DNA of 64,000 nt, from assembly GCA_002632325.1 (NCBI GenBank), contig NSJK01000012.1, positions 1-64,000 of the forward strand, given 5' to 3'. Shown in pieces: positions 53,301 through 61,912 of the stretch. Source of the DNA: Lysobacterales bacterium (GTDB taxonomy: Bacteria > Pseudomonadota > Gammaproteobacteria > Xanthomonadales > Rhodanobacteraceae). Each line of letters starts with the position of its first letter. Positions within the stretch are counted from its first letter, which is position 1. The position numbers were made by a program, and so were the translations under genes. The notes below the pieces were generated by a model, which saw nothing but the letters and a program-made list of their open reading frames with translations, was not told the DNA's origin and did no database searches.

Positions 53301-54877
53301 ATCGCCCGGGTGTTCCGGCGTCGACTTTCGGCTGCAATGGCGACAACTTCGACATCGTGCTCGATGATGCCGCGAGCACTCTGGTCGAGAACCAGTGCAA
53401 TGCAACGTCACCGGCGCTGGCGGGCGCGGTCAAGCCCAACAACCCGATCAACACCACGTTTGCGGGCGCGCCGTTCAACGGCACCTGGACGCTGACGGCA
53501 AGCGACAATGCCGGCGGCGATACCGGCAGTCTCGGCGAGTGGTGCCTGATTCCGACCACCGCGACGGCGGCCACCTACACGGTGGGCGGCAATGTCAGCG
53601 GCCTCACCGGTTCGGGCCTCGTGCTCTCGCTCAATGCGGGCGCGCAGACCTTGCCAGTCGCCGCGGATGGCGCGTTCACGTTCCCGACGGGTCTTGCCAC
53701 CGGCGCAAGCTACGCGGTCACGGTCGGCACCCAGCCCAGCGGCCAGACCTGCACGGTCACCAATGGCAGCGGCACGATCGCCAGCGCGAACGTCACCAAC
53801 GTCAGCGTGACCTGTGCAGGCGCACCGACCTACACGGTCGGCGGCAGCGTGGCAGGTCTGAGCGGAACGGGTCTGGCGCTCAAGCTCAATGGCGGCGCGG
53901 ATCTGCCGATCAGTGCCAACGGCAGCTATGTGTTCCCGGACAATCTGCTCAATGGTGCGGCCTATGCCGTCACGGTCGGCACCCAGCCGAGTGGGCAGAC
54001 CTGCTCGGTCACCAATGGCAGCGGCACGATCGCCAGCGCGAACGTCACCAACGTCAGCGTGACCTGTGCAGGCGCACCGACCTACACGGTCGGCGGCAGC
54101 GTGGCAGGCCTGAGCGGAACGGGTCTGGCGCTCAAGCTCAATGGCGGCGCGGATCTGCCGATCAGTGCCAACGGCAGCTATGTGTTCCCGGACAATCTGC
54201 TCAATGGTGCGGCCTATGCCGTCACGGTCGGCACCCAGCCGAGTGGGCAGACCTGCACGGTTGCCAATGGCAGCGGCACGATCGCGGGCGCGAACGTCAC
54301 CAACGCGGACATCACCTGTACCGCGGTGGCGACCTACACGATCGGCGGCAATGTCAGCGGTCTCAGCGCTGCGGGCCTCAAGCTCTCGCTCAATTCCGGC
54401 GCGCAATTGCTCGATGTGCCGGCCAATGCGACGAGCTACGTGTTTGCCAATCCGCTCGGCAACGGTGCGGCCTACAACGTCGGCATCGTCACCCAGCCGA
54501 CCGGCCTCACCTGCTCGGTCAGCAATGCCAGTGGCACGGTTGCGGGTGCGAACGTCAGCAACATCGACATCACCTGCGTACCCGTCGTCGTCACCTACAC
54601 GGTGGGCGGCTCGATCGTCGGTCTGAGCGCCAATGGCCTCGTGCTCTCGCTCAATGCGGGCGCGCAGACGATTGCGATCACCTCGGGCGTGACGGCCTTC
54701 ACCTTCCCGAACGGGCTGGCCAATGGCTCGGCCTATGCGGTGACGGTGCAGACCCAGCCGAGCGGCCTGTCCTGCTTCGTGCAGAACGGCAGCGGCACGA
54801 TCGCGGGTGCCAACGTCACGAGCGTGGTGGTCGATTGCGCCGACCGCATCTTCGCGGACGGTTTCGAGACGCCCTGA
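50378..54877 (+). CDS. Large secreted multidomain zinc metalloprotease
   Basis: 1499 residues. Signal peptide after a long n-region (LIAILLAAFTTLASA). An FTP-like propeptide (to ~290) precedes a gluzincin catalytic domain with HEWGH at 492-496 and Glu513 in GEAVGD, nearest to M36 (fungalysin-like) enzymes. A Ser/Thr-rich Ig-like domain (~715-820), a fibronectin III-like domain (~825-910) and a proprotein-convertase P-like domain (~933-1060) follow. Then come five ~84-residue repeats and C-terminal DRIFADGFETP. The ATG at 50378 begins the signal peptide; frame continues upstream without protein character. Substrate unknown. Strong terminator follows. Confidence 0.9.
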   Translation: MTSKTGLQARRTLRARGLFQLFGNRSLIAILLAAFTTLASAIQPVTPPQRGAEVKLQRAIIAKGLAVEPALEATTSLAAVASQRPAVAAFLARQGGNWEMRWDSRSDRPNLIQGSGAPLIPGSGNTLTLAQLGLTTADEVDLATVETRLTGFIATNSDLLGSKGLEFRPDPGSSTAYGKDNSHWFVEFEQFHNGVRVEGANLFFRIAAGNIIQFGSYRVAPVREDTHPVSTPQAALALALGELAFPADTQVQELINDGELLLLPLSPAGDDAGESFAGVAGSGYAHELVWRFVFRVNDDQTTYQVLVDAHSNRVIDVRDLNVYANATVTAGIYPTTNTDPETVVPMPFTAVTNGGAKVTDALGIYDYSGGTATVTLNGKYFQMSDNCGSISLSNSTDGNLNFGSSGGTDCTTPGVGGAGNTHASRSGFYHLTNINRKASTFLPGNPWIASKVTANMNINDQCNAYWDGSSLNFFKSGGGCSNTGEISAVFLHEWGHGMDTNSGGSASEYGSGEAVGDTFAFLETKDACIGKNFIPGQPCHNCTTCTGVRDVRDFGLNGTRPIAKPSNIIVAGGIKCDDYIGQQSCPYINSQGVAYRGPMGYEGHCESLIASSANWDLAQALLSKYGSTQGWQEMDRIWYGSLTPSKSAYRVASGGQCNPSAAVDGCGSNNWYTVFLAADDDNGNLSDGTPNACRIWDAFNAHGIACGARPVCSADTPDFTLAVTPASQGVCASPSASTTYTVNVGQQMGFSNSVTLAAGALPSGISASFSPATVTPGGTSTMTVNVNGAAAGTATLNVNGAASGSPGHSASAQLVVTTGAASAPNLGAPANGSSGISTTPTLSWSAAPGAASYTVEIASDATFSTIVQTASGLTATSYTATALSPVTTYYWRVKAINSCGESVSTSFGFTTANLICSTVNTAIPDGNATGISNSITIADTSNLTSLKVSIKGTHTWVGDLKFQLTRGANSVVMVDRPGVPASTFGCNGDNFDIVLDDAASTLVENQCNATSPALAGAVKPNNPINTTFAGAPFNGTWTLTASDNAGGDTGSLGEWCLIPTTATAATYTVGGNVSGLTGSGLVLSLNAGAQTLPVAADGAFTFPTGLATGASYAVTVGTQPSGQTCTVTNGSGTIASANVTNVSVTCAGAPTYTVGGSVAGLSGTGLALKLNGGADLPISANGSYVFPDNLLNGAAYAVTVGTQPSGQTCSVTNGSGTIASANVTNVSVTCAGAPTYTVGGSVAGLSGTGLALKLNGGADLPISANGSYVFPDNLLNGAAYAVTVGTQPSGQTCTVANGSGTIAGANVTNADITCTAVATYTIGGNVSGLSAAGLKLSLNSGAQLLDVPANATSYVFANPLGNGAAYNVGIVTQPTGLTCSVSNASGTVAGANVSNIDITCVPVVVTYTVGGSIVGLSANGLVLSLNAGAQTIAITSGVTAFTFPNGLANGSAYAVTVQTQPSGLSCFVQNGSGTIAGANVTSVVVDCADRIFADGFETP
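53574..54843 (+). repeat. Five tandem ~252-bp coding repeats in the metalloprotease
   Basis: Units begin with TYTVGG or TYTIGG and end in a Cys after NVTNVSVTC-like sequence, with periods of 252-258 bp. Units two and three are almost identical over their first ~180 bp (one change seen), which points to recent duplication. Each encodes one beta-rich ~84-residue module with two conserved cysteines. Confidence 0.93.
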
Positions 54878-54900
54878 CAACGCGACAAGCTGGAACCTTC

Positions 54901-54933
54901 AAAGCCGCAGGCCTCGTGTCTGCGGCTTTTTTC
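54901..54933 (+). terminator. Rho-independent terminator of the metalloprotease gene
   Basis: AAAGCCGCAG and CTGCGGCTTT form a perfect 10-bp stem with a 9-nt loop, followed by a six-base T run, 24 bp after the stop codon. Confidence 0.95.
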
Positions 54934-55012
54934 TTGCACGACACAGCCATGGGCAAGCAAGGCACGATCCCGATGCCTCGCACACCCGGCCGAAGGACAC
55001 GTCCAACGATGC

Positions 55013-55843
55013 TCAAGGTTGGGCGGGTGACGCCTTGCCCACTGCCGGCAGCCTGCGCTCCGTCATGTGATGAAGGTAGGCCAGCAAGGCATCGAGATCG
55101 CCTTCGGACATCACCTCGGCCGCAAACCCCGGCATGCGCGCCTGCGGCCAGCGCCGCAATGACTGCGGATCGCGCAGATACAGACGCAAGTAGGCATCAC
55201 CAAGATATTCGGTTGGTCCATGCGGAATGTTGAGATCGGGACCCATCCGCGCATCGCCGCCGCCGTTGAGCGTGTGGCAGGCCAGGCAATTGGCCTGGAA
55301 CACGGCAAACCCGCGTCGCACCGGGTCGTCCACGGGCAAGGTTGCAGCCGGCGCGAGCATCGGAAAGCGTTCGGCAACGGGCGCCTGCCTGCGGATCGCC
55401 GCCAGCTGATAGGGCCATCGTTCGGGGCCAATTCCAGCCAGCTGCGGCTGCGTCCACACCACGTAGAACGGTCCCGCCGTGACCACCTTCCCCGGCAAGG
55501 CAGGCCAGGGATGAGCGGGATCTTCAATCGCGAGCCATGCCGAGCTGCCGTGGCGATTGTCGATCAGGCTCATTGGCATGTGCGCGCTGAACCCGTCGCT
55601 GGCGATGAACAGCAGGTGGTCATCGGAGCGGACGCCTTCGAGCAATGCATGCATCGGCACCGCGCGATAACGCATGGTGCGCTTGTAGGCGACATCGGCG
55701 GGAATCTCGATCTCGCGCACGTCGGTACGTGCGAGCAACTGCGCCGAATCGTAACTGCGGGTGGTGGCGCCCAGCTCGATCGTGAGTTGCGCCGCCCACG
55801 CAGGAGCGGTGCAAAAGGCCAGGCAGATCAGAAACCAGCGCAT
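55013..55843 (-). CDS. SUOX-like domain protein fused to cytochrome c
   Basis: 276 residues. Signal peptide (CTAPAWA-AQ). Residues ~20-165 resemble the molybdopterin-binding oxidoreductase (sulfite oxidase-like) fold (MRYRAVPMHALLEGV, LLFIASDGFSAHMP, GPERWPYQLAAI), but no clear molybdenum-ligating cysteine is visible. Residues ~185-265 are a class I cytochrome c with CLACH and a candidate ligand in RMPGFAAEVM. Probably a periplasmic redox protein in which the first domain may have lost its cofactor. It is flanked by opposite-strand genes, so it is probably monocistronic. Confidence 0.8.
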   Translation of the reverse strand: MRWFLICLAFCTAPAWAAQLTIELGATTRSYDSAQLLARTDVREIEIPADVAYKRTMRYRAVPMHALLEGVRSDDHLLFIASDGFSAHMPMSLIDNRHGSSAWLAIEDPAHPWPALPGKVVTAGPFYVVWTQPQLAGIGPERWPYQLAAIRRQAPVAERFPMLAPAATLPVDDPVRRGFAVFQANCLACHTLNGGGDARMGPDLNIPHGPTEYLGDAYLRLYLRDPQSLRRWPQARMPGFAAEVMSEGDLDALLAYLHHMTERRLPAVGKASPAQP

Positions 55844-55958
55844 CGAATTCTCCCATCCGCGGACTCCTGCGGATTCCAGGCACAGCAAGATACACGCTGT
55901 GCGCTTGCAAACCGCTGCCGCTGGCACAATGTCGCGTTCGCCGATCTGGAGCCCGCCG

Positions 55959-56831
55959 ATGACCCATGCCGCATCCTCGCCAAACATCTTCGATGCCACC
56001 GAAGCCAACTTCCAGAGCGAGGTGCTCGATGCCTCATTCAAATACCCGGTTGTCGTCGACCTGTGGGCTACCTGGTGCGGTCCCTGCAAGACGCTTGGCC
56101 CGCTGCTCGAAAAGGTCATCGACAGTTTCAACGGCACGGTGAAACTGGCCAAGATCGATGTCGACAAGGAACAGGCATTGGCTGCTGCATTCGGCGTGCG
56201 CAGCATTCCGACCGTGGTGCTGATCCGCGATGGCCAGCCGGTGGACGGCTTTGGCGGCGCGCAGCCCGAAGGCGCGATCCGCGAGTTCCTCGCTCGCCAT
56301 GTCCAGCCCGCCGCAGCGCCTGCCGAGGCCGAAACCGTGCCCGCGCCGGTGGTCGAGGAGACACCCGAGCAGGCGATCGCGCGCATCCAGCAGGACATCG
56401 CCGCCGCGCCGGACAAGGCCGAACTCAAGCTCGACCTGGCGGTGGCGCAGATGCAGGCGGGCAATGCCGATGCCGCCGGCGCGGAACTGGACGCCCTGCC
56501 CGCCAATCTCGCCAGCGACGATCGCGCGCGCCGCCTGCGCGGCCAGCTCGAGTTTGCGCGTGCGCTCAAGGGCGCGCCTGCGGCCAGCGAACTGCGTGCG
56601 CGCATCGCGCGCGATGGCAAGGACTTCGCCGCGCGCGACCTGCTCGGCGTGCGCCTGCTGATCGACGGCGATGCCGCAGCCGGCCTCGACGAGTTCCTCG
56701 CGATCCTCAAGGCGGACCGGCATTGGAACGAAGGTCAGGCGCGCAAGCGCCTGGTCGCAGCATTCAACGTGCTCGACGACGAGGAACTGGTCGGCAACTA
56801 TCGGCGGCGGATGTCCTCTTTGTTGTTCTGA
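55959..56831 (+). CDS. cnoX: CnoX (YbbN) thioredoxin-TPR chaperone
   Basis: 290 residues. An N-terminal thioredoxin domain keeps both active-site cysteines (DLWATWCGPCKTLGPLLEK). A Pro/Glu linker leads to a TPR-like C-terminal region (AIARIQQDIAAAPDKAELKLDLAVAQMQAGN, LLGVRLLIDGDAAAGLDEFLAI). CnoX proteins protect clients from overoxidation and hand them to GroEL. E. coli CnoX lacks redox activity, while versions with CGPC such as this may also reduce disulfides. Confidence 0.92.
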   Translation: MTHAASSPNIFDATEANFQSEVLDASFKYPVVVDLWATWCGPCKTLGPLLEKVIDSFNGTVKLAKIDVDKEQALAAAFGVRSIPTVVLIRDGQPVDGFGGAQPEGAIREFLARHVQPAAAPAEAETVPAPVVEETPEQAIARIQQDIAAAPDKAELKLDLAVAQMQAGNADAAGAELDALPANLASDDRARRLRGQLEFARALKGAPAASELRARIARDGKDFAARDLLGVRLLIDGDAAAGLDEFLAILKADRHWNEGQARKRLVAAFNVLDDEELVGNYRRRMSSLLF

Positions 56832-56952
56832 AAATTCACATGCCGATGCCGACGATTGGCGACCGCCGCGTGTCGGGTCTGCGATCAATGGCTGAAAACA
56901 CCGCCTAACTGCGTCAATATCGCAACCGACCCCGACGCCAACAGCAAATGCC

Positions 56953-57510
56953 GTGAGCACAACTGCGGAAACTTCTCCCGATGGTTCCCCGCCTTCCGCG
57001 GGCAAGAACGATGGTTTTCGGTACATCGTCTGCTGGCCCGAGACAAGCGACGACGACGCCGATGCGATCAAGTCCTTCTGGCGCGCCGAAGGGGCGCTCA
57101 ACGACGAGGCGGCAATGGAGCGGCGCGTCAAACAGGTGGTGATGCATGCGCGCACCTGCAGCGGCGAGGTCGCTGGCGTGTGCACTGCCATTCCGATGAC
57201 GCCGCCGCGTCTTGGCCAGCCGATGTACTACTGGCGCACCTTCGTCGGTGCACGTTGGCGCGCAACTTCGCTGGTGATGTCCCTGCTCAAACGCTCCTGC
57301 GTGTTGCTCGAAGAGCATGCGCGCGCCCACGACTTCCCCTGCATCGGCGTCCTGCTCGAGCTCGAAAACGACCGATTCCGCGAAGTCGGCCGCATGGCGA
57401 CCTGGTACAACCCGCGCTTTGTCTACATTGGCCGCAGCGATCGCGGTCTGGACCTGCGCGCGCTGTACTTCAAAGGCGCTCGCCTCAAGGCATCCCCTGC
57501 ACAGACCTGA
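56953..57510 (+). CDS. Hypothetical protein, possibly GNAT-like
   Basis: 185 residues, GTG start. A central region (VMHARTCSGEVAGVCTAIP, then SLVMSLLKRSCVLLEEHARAHDF) has the strand-helix pattern of GNAT acyltransferases, but the canonical Q/RxxGxG/A acetyl-CoA loop is not clear. It precedes the TIGR03032 gene by 62 bp on the same strand, so the two may be functionally linked. The 121 bp before it show nothing recognisable. Assignment to GNAT is tentative. Confidence 0.6.
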   Translation: MSTTAETSPDGSPPSAGKNDGFRYIVCWPETSDDDADAIKSFWRAEGALNDEAAMERRVKQVVMHARTCSGEVAGVCTAIPMTPPRLGQPMYYWRTFVGARWRATSLVMSLLKRSCVLLEEHARAHDFPCIGVLLELENDRFREVGRMATWYNPRFVYIGRSDRGLDLRALYFKGARLKASPAQT

Positions 57511-57572
57511 GCCGCAGCTCCCGCGGCGCACGCCGCCGTGGCAGGATGCAAGTCTGGAAGAGTGGAACCCTC

Positions 57573-58727
57573 ATGACATCGTACGAAACACCCGTCCCGG
57601 CAGATGCCGATGCCGAGCCGCAAAAGTCCGTTGCCGAAGTCTTCGGCAGCATGCATACCAACAATTTCCCCGACCTGCTGCGCCAGCTCGGCGGCTGCCT
57701 GCTGGTCAGCACCTATCAAGCCGGAAAGCTCGTCATCCTGCGTCCCGACGGCCCCTCGATCAACACCCATTACCGCCAGTTCAACCGGCCGATGGGCATG
57801 GCTGCCGATACCCAACGCCTGGCTCTGGGGACCGCGATCGAGATCGCCGAATTCCGCAACATGCCCGCAGTGGCCAGACGCCTGCAGGATCCGCCACGCC
57901 ATGACGCCGTCTACCTCGCGCGGCGCGTCCACATCAGCGGAGCGATCGACATCCACGAAATGGCCTGGGACAAGCACGGCGATCTGTGGTTCGTGAACAC
58001 GCTGTTTTCCTGCCTGTGCACGCTCGACATGAGGTCGAGCTTCGTGCCGCGCTGGCGACCCCGGTTCATCACCCACTACGCCACCGAGGATCGCTGCCAC
58101 CTCAACGGCTTGGCGATGCGCGATGGCAAGCCGCGCTATCTCACCGCGCTGGGCGAGTCCAACGAACCCCAGGGTTGGCGCAAGAACAAGCGCAATGGCG
58201 GCATCCTCATCGACATGGCCACCGACAAGGTGATTGCACGCGGTCTGTCGATGCCGCACTCGCCACGCTGGTACGACAACAAGCTGTGGGTGCTCGAATC
58301 CGGGCGCGGCAAGCTCGTCACGATCGACCCGAAAACCGGCGTCAAGACCGACATAGCCTCGGTGCCCGGCTTCGCCCGCGGGCTCGATTTCCTCGGTCCG
58401 GTTGCCTTCATCGGCCTGTCGCAATTGCGCGAGACGAACGCCTTCACCGACATCGAGATCACCGACGACAACGCCGACCGACAGAGTGGCGTGTGGGCGG
58501 TGCATCTGGAGACCGGCAAGACCATTGCCCTGCTCAAGTTCACCGGCGCGGTGCAGGAAATCTTCGCCGTGCAGGCGATACCCGGCGTGCTGTTTCCTGA
58601 AATCATCAGTGAAGGGGAGTTGCTGGGCAGTTCCTACGCCTTGCCCGACGAAGCCCTGCGCGAAGTCGGCTTCACGCCGCCGTCAGCGGCCGACGGTTGC
58701 ACCGCACCGGCCACGCAAACCTCCTGA
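57573..58727 (+). CDS. TIGR03032 family protein
   Basis: 384 residues, cytoplasmic (no signal peptide). It opens with the family's typical LRQLGGCLLVSTYQAGKLVILR and continues as a likely beta-propeller (repeated strands such as DKHGDLWFVNTLFSCLCTL, RWYDNKLWVLESGRGKLVTI, GVWAVHLETGKTIALL). The biochemical role of the family is unknown. Family recognition is good; the link with the upstream gene is inferred from spacing and strand. Confidence 0.85.
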   Translation: MTSYETPVPADADAEPQKSVAEVFGSMHTNNFPDLLRQLGGCLLVSTYQAGKLVILRPDGPSINTHYRQFNRPMGMAADTQRLALGTAIEIAEFRNMPAVARRLQDPPRHDAVYLARRVHISGAIDIHEMAWDKHGDLWFVNTLFSCLCTLDMRSSFVPRWRPRFITHYATEDRCHLNGLAMRDGKPRYLTALGESNEPQGWRKNKRNGGILIDMATDKVIARGLSMPHSPRWYDNKLWVLESGRGKLVTIDPKTGVKTDIASVPGFARGLDFLGPVAFIGLSQLRETNAFTDIEITDDNADRQSGVWAVHLETGKTIALLKFTGAVQEIFAVQAIPGVLFPEIISEGELLGSSYALPDEALREVGFTPPSAADGCTAPATQTS

Positions 58728-58730
58728 AGC

Positions 58731-59306
58731 TCACACCGAGCGCTTGGCACGCCACGCCGCCACACTCGCGCGCGCCTGTGCGCACATCACCTCGAGTTCG
58801 GCCTCGCCGTCGATGCGTATGGTGTTGTCCGGTGGTGTCTGGAAGCGCGCCACCACGGCATCGACCAGCGCGGGACGTCGATCGCCGGCCGGGTGCGCAC
58901 CATCCACCATGTCGGCCTCGATGCGCTGACGCGCGGTTGCCGACCCGCATTCGACCAGCAGCGGCAATACGACGAACTCGTGACGCGCTGCGATTTCGGC
59001 GACCGCATCGAAATCCTTGCGCCGCGAGAATGTCATGCCATCCAGCACGCTCGGCGCATCGAGCAGGCAATTGATTTCCGTCGCCAGCAAAACCGCACGG
59101 AACGCTGCGCGTTTTTCCAGACGACTGAAATTGCTGCTCGGAAACATCGCGCGTCGAATCAGGTCGCGACACACGCGACGCAGACCCAGCTCGCGTTCGA
59201 GCGTGCGCGCAATCGTGCTCTTGCCCGCTCCGGGTATGCCCATCACGGCGATGATGTATCGCTGCCCCGAGGTATTCAACGCACGATCTCCCGCTCTTTG
59301 GTACAT
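58731..59306 (-). CDS. P-loop ATP-binding protein, predicted small-molecule kinase
   Basis: 191 residues. Walker A GIPGAGKSTIA near the N terminus, then RVCRDLIRRAMF and a lid-like Arg-rich region. The pattern fits the zeta-toxin/adenylylsulfate-kinase-like AAA_33 group that phosphorylates small substrates. The ATG at 59306 is chosen. An ATG right before GIPGAGKS is also possible. Convergent with the TIGR03032 gene (3 bp apart). Substrate unknown. Confidence 0.8.
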   Translation of the reverse strand: MYQRAGDRALNTSGQRYIIAVMGIPGAGKSTIARTLERELGLRRVCRDLIRRAMFPSSNFSRLEKRAAFRAVLLATEINCLLDAPSVLDGMTFSRRKDFDAVAEIAARHEFVVLPLLVECGSATARQRIEADMVDGAHPAGDRRPALVDAVVARFQTPPDNTIRIDGEAELEVMCAQARASVAAWRAKRSV

Positions 59307-59390
59307 GCGGCAGGCTCGTGCGCCACATCGGATAGAATCCAGGCGGTTGCGCGGCCCACTCCGCGCCCGGTGCCCACCAACGGAACAAAC

Positions 59391-60035
59391 ATGCGTTCCC
59401 TCCACGTCCAGCGCTACGTTTTCGCCGGCCTGCTCACGATCATTCCGGTCTGGCTGACCTGGATCGTGTTCAAGTCGATCTTCTCGATGCTCTCGGAAGT
59501 CAACCTGCCGTGGATCACCGCGCTCGTCAATGCCTATCCCAAGACCTTGGGCCATCTGCATCAGGAATGGCTGCTGTCCCTGCTGGCTTTCGCGATCACG
59601 CTGGGCCTGCTCTACATCATCGGCTTTGCCGCATCGCGCGTCTTGGGCCAGCGCGTATTGGCTCTGTTCGAGAAATTGATCGAGCACATCCCGATCGCCC
59701 ACAGCATCTACGGCGGCGCCAAGAAGCTGATGGCAATGTTGCAGAGCAAGCCCAGCGGCATGCAGCGCGTGGTGCTGATCGATTTCCCATCACCCGAGCT
59801 CAAGACGCTGGGCTTCGTCACGCGCGTGTTCCATGATGCCGATGGCGTGGAACTGGCCGCAGTCTACGTGCCGACCACACCGAATCCGACCGGCGGCTAT
59901 CTCGAAATCGTGCCCGTCGATCGCCTCACCGCCACCGACTGGAGTTTCGATCAGGCGATGGCCTTCATCCTTTCGGTCGGCGCGACTTCGCCTGATCGGG
60001 TTTCCTTTGCCTTGGGACGCAAGAAGTCACCATGA
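59391..60035 (+). CDS. DUF502 family membrane protein
   Basis: 214 residues. Two TM helices (YVFAGLLTIIPVWLTWIVF and LLSLLAFAITLGLLYIIGFAA), then the conserved soluble region IPIAHSIYGGAKKLM, VVLIDFPSPELKTLGFVTR and VYVPTTPNPTGGYLEIVP that defines DUF502. Function unknown. TAGAAT about 55 bp upstream is a possible -10 box. Its stop overlaps the next start (ATGA). Confidence 0.9.
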   Translation: MRSLHVQRYVFAGLLTIIPVWLTWIVFKSIFSMLSEVNLPWITALVNAYPKTLGHLHQEWLLSLLAFAITLGLLYIIGFAASRVLGQRVLALFEKLIEHIPIAHSIYGGAKKLMAMLQSKPSGMQRVVLIDFPSPELKTLGFVTRVFHDADGVELAAVYVPTTPNPTGGYLEIVPVDRLTATDWSFDQAMAFILSVGATSPDRVSFALGRKKSP

Positions 60036-61825
60036 ATCTGCGCACGCTTGTTCTCGCCGCTGCGGCCTTCGCCGCCTGCGCCAATTTCTGCATTGCCGCA
60101 CCAGCCGCCGATTGGACCACGCCGGCCGAGAAGGCCAAGTTCCAGACCACCCCGTCCTATGCCGAGACGCGCGCCTACCTGCAGCGCCTTGCACAGGCAG
60201 CGCCAGGAACGATTCATCTCTCGCGCTTCGGCGTGTCGCCCGAAGGGCGCGACCTCATGCTGGTGGTGGCCGCGAGTGGTGGCGAATTCACGCCGCAGGC
60301 CGCGCGCGCCTCGGGCAAGACGATCCTGCTGGTGCAATCGGGCATTCATGCCGGCGAGATCGAAGGCAAGGATGCCGCGCTCATGCTGCTGCGCGATCTC
60401 GCCTTCGAGCCCAAGCGGGCCAAGTTGCTCGACTACACCATTCTGGTTTGGCTGCCGATCTTCAACGTCGACGGCCACGAACATTCCACGCCTTTCAATC
60501 GCATCAACCAGAACGGCCCGGCGCGCATGGGCTATCGCGCGACCGCGCAGAACCTCAACCTCAACCGCGATTACATGAAGGTCGATGCGCCGGAAATGCG
60601 TGACTGGATCGCCCTGTTCGATGCCTGGCAGCCCGACTTGTTTTTCGACATCCATACCACCGATGGCGCCGATTTCCAGTACGACTTCACCTGGTACATG
60701 GAGCAGTGGGGCCCGCTGCCGGCTCCCGTGCAGGCTTGGCAGACCAAGGCCGTCGAGCAGGACATCCTGCCCGCGTTCGAGAAAATGGGGCATCTTGCTG
60801 CGCCTTACCTCAGCGGCGTCGACCACAACGACATCACCAAGGGCATCGCCAATTTCGGCTCCGGCCCGCGCTTTTCGACCGGCTATGTCGCCCTGCGCAA
60901 CCGCGCCGCGGTGCTGGTCGAGACGCACATGCTCAAACCCTACGCGGTGCGCGTGAAGGCCGCGCACGATTTCGTGCTGGCCACGCTTGAACGCCTCGCC
61001 CGTGACGATGGCGCCTTGCGCAAGGCGGTCACGCAGGCCGATACCGAAGTTGCCGCACGAGGCACCGGCACATCCCTTGCGGTCGCCTTCGAAACCTCCA
61101 AGGAGTCCGTGCCGTTTACCTTCAAGGGCTACGAGTTCAAGACCGAGCCAAGCGCAATTTCCGGTGATGTCTGGGTGCACTACGATCCGCGCAAGCCGCG
61201 CACCTGGGTGATACCGAACTTTCGTGACCTCGTGCCCACGCGCAGCGTCACCCTGCCCTCGGCCTGGTTGGTCCCAAGCGGCTGGCCACAAATCATCGAC
61301 AAGCTGCGTCAGCACGGTGTGCGCATGGAGCGCATCGATCACGCCATCGAACTCGGCGTCGAGCGCCATCAACTCGATCAGCCGAAATGGCAACAGGCTT
61401 CCTTCGAAGGCCATCACATGCTGCGCGATTTCAAGCAGGCCAGCGTGTCGGCAAGGGTCGCCTTCGCACCTGGGGCGATGTTGATCCCCACCGATCAGCC
61501 GCTTGCCAACCTCGCCGCGAACCTGCTCGAACCTGCCGCTGCCGATTCCCTGCTGCGCTGGGGCTTGTTCGATGCGATCTTCGAGCAGAAGGAATACGCC
61601 GACGCACGCGTGGCTGAACAAGTCGCGCGTGACATGCTCGCCAAGGATCCGTCGCTGCGCGCGCAGTTCGAAGAGCGGCTCAAGAGCGATCCTGAATTCG
61701 CCAAGTCGCCATGGGCACGGTTGGGTTTCTTCTATGAGCGCTCGCCCTGGTACGCAAGCCAGCGCATCGGCGCCTACCCGGTGGTGCGTCTCGATGCCGC
61801 CGCCTTGCGCGAGGCACGGCGCTGA
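60032..61825 (+). CDS. Secreted M14-family zinc carboxypeptidase
   Basis: 597 residues. Signal peptide (cut near CIA-APA). The M14 zinc site is HAGEIEG (His-x-x-Glu) plus His in FFDIHTTDGADFQ; the general-base Glu is in VLVETHML. The C-terminal ~250 residues are extra to the catalytic core and not recognised. It should remove C-terminal residues from peptides in the periplasm or outside. Overlaps the DUF502 gene by 4 bp and is followed by another peptidase gene. Confidence 0.9.
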   Translation: MNLRTLVLAAAAFAACANFCIAAPAADWTTPAEKAKFQTTPSYAETRAYLQRLAQAAPGTIHLSRFGVSPEGRDLMLVVAASGGEFTPQAARASGKTILLVQSGIHAGEIEGKDAALMLLRDLAFEPKRAKLLDYTILVWLPIFNVDGHEHSTPFNRINQNGPARMGYRATAQNLNLNRDYMKVDAPEMRDWIALFDAWQPDLFFDIHTTDGADFQYDFTWYMEQWGPLPAPVQAWQTKAVEQDILPAFEKMGHLAAPYLSGVDHNDITKGIANFGSGPRFSTGYVALRNRAAVLVETHMLKPYAVRVKAAHDFVLATLERLARDDGALRKAVTQADTEVAARGTGTSLAVAFETSKESVPFTFKGYEFKTEPSAISGDVWVHYDPRKPRTWVIPNFRDLVPTRSVTLPSAWLVPSGWPQIIDKLRQHGVRMERIDHAIELGVERHQLDQPKWQQASFEGHHMLRDFKQASVSARVAFAPGAMLIPTDQPLANLAANLLEPAAADSLLRWGLFDAIFEQKEYADARVAEQVARDMLAKDPSLRAQFEERLKSDPEFAKSPWARLGFFYERSPWYASQRIGAYPVVRLDAAALREARR

Positions 61826-61912
61826 GCGGCGCCTCGCAATGACCTTCGACACAGGCTGCCGAACGCGCACTCCGCTACGCTGCGCAGCTTGATTGGCAGA
61901 CTGCGGGTTCTC

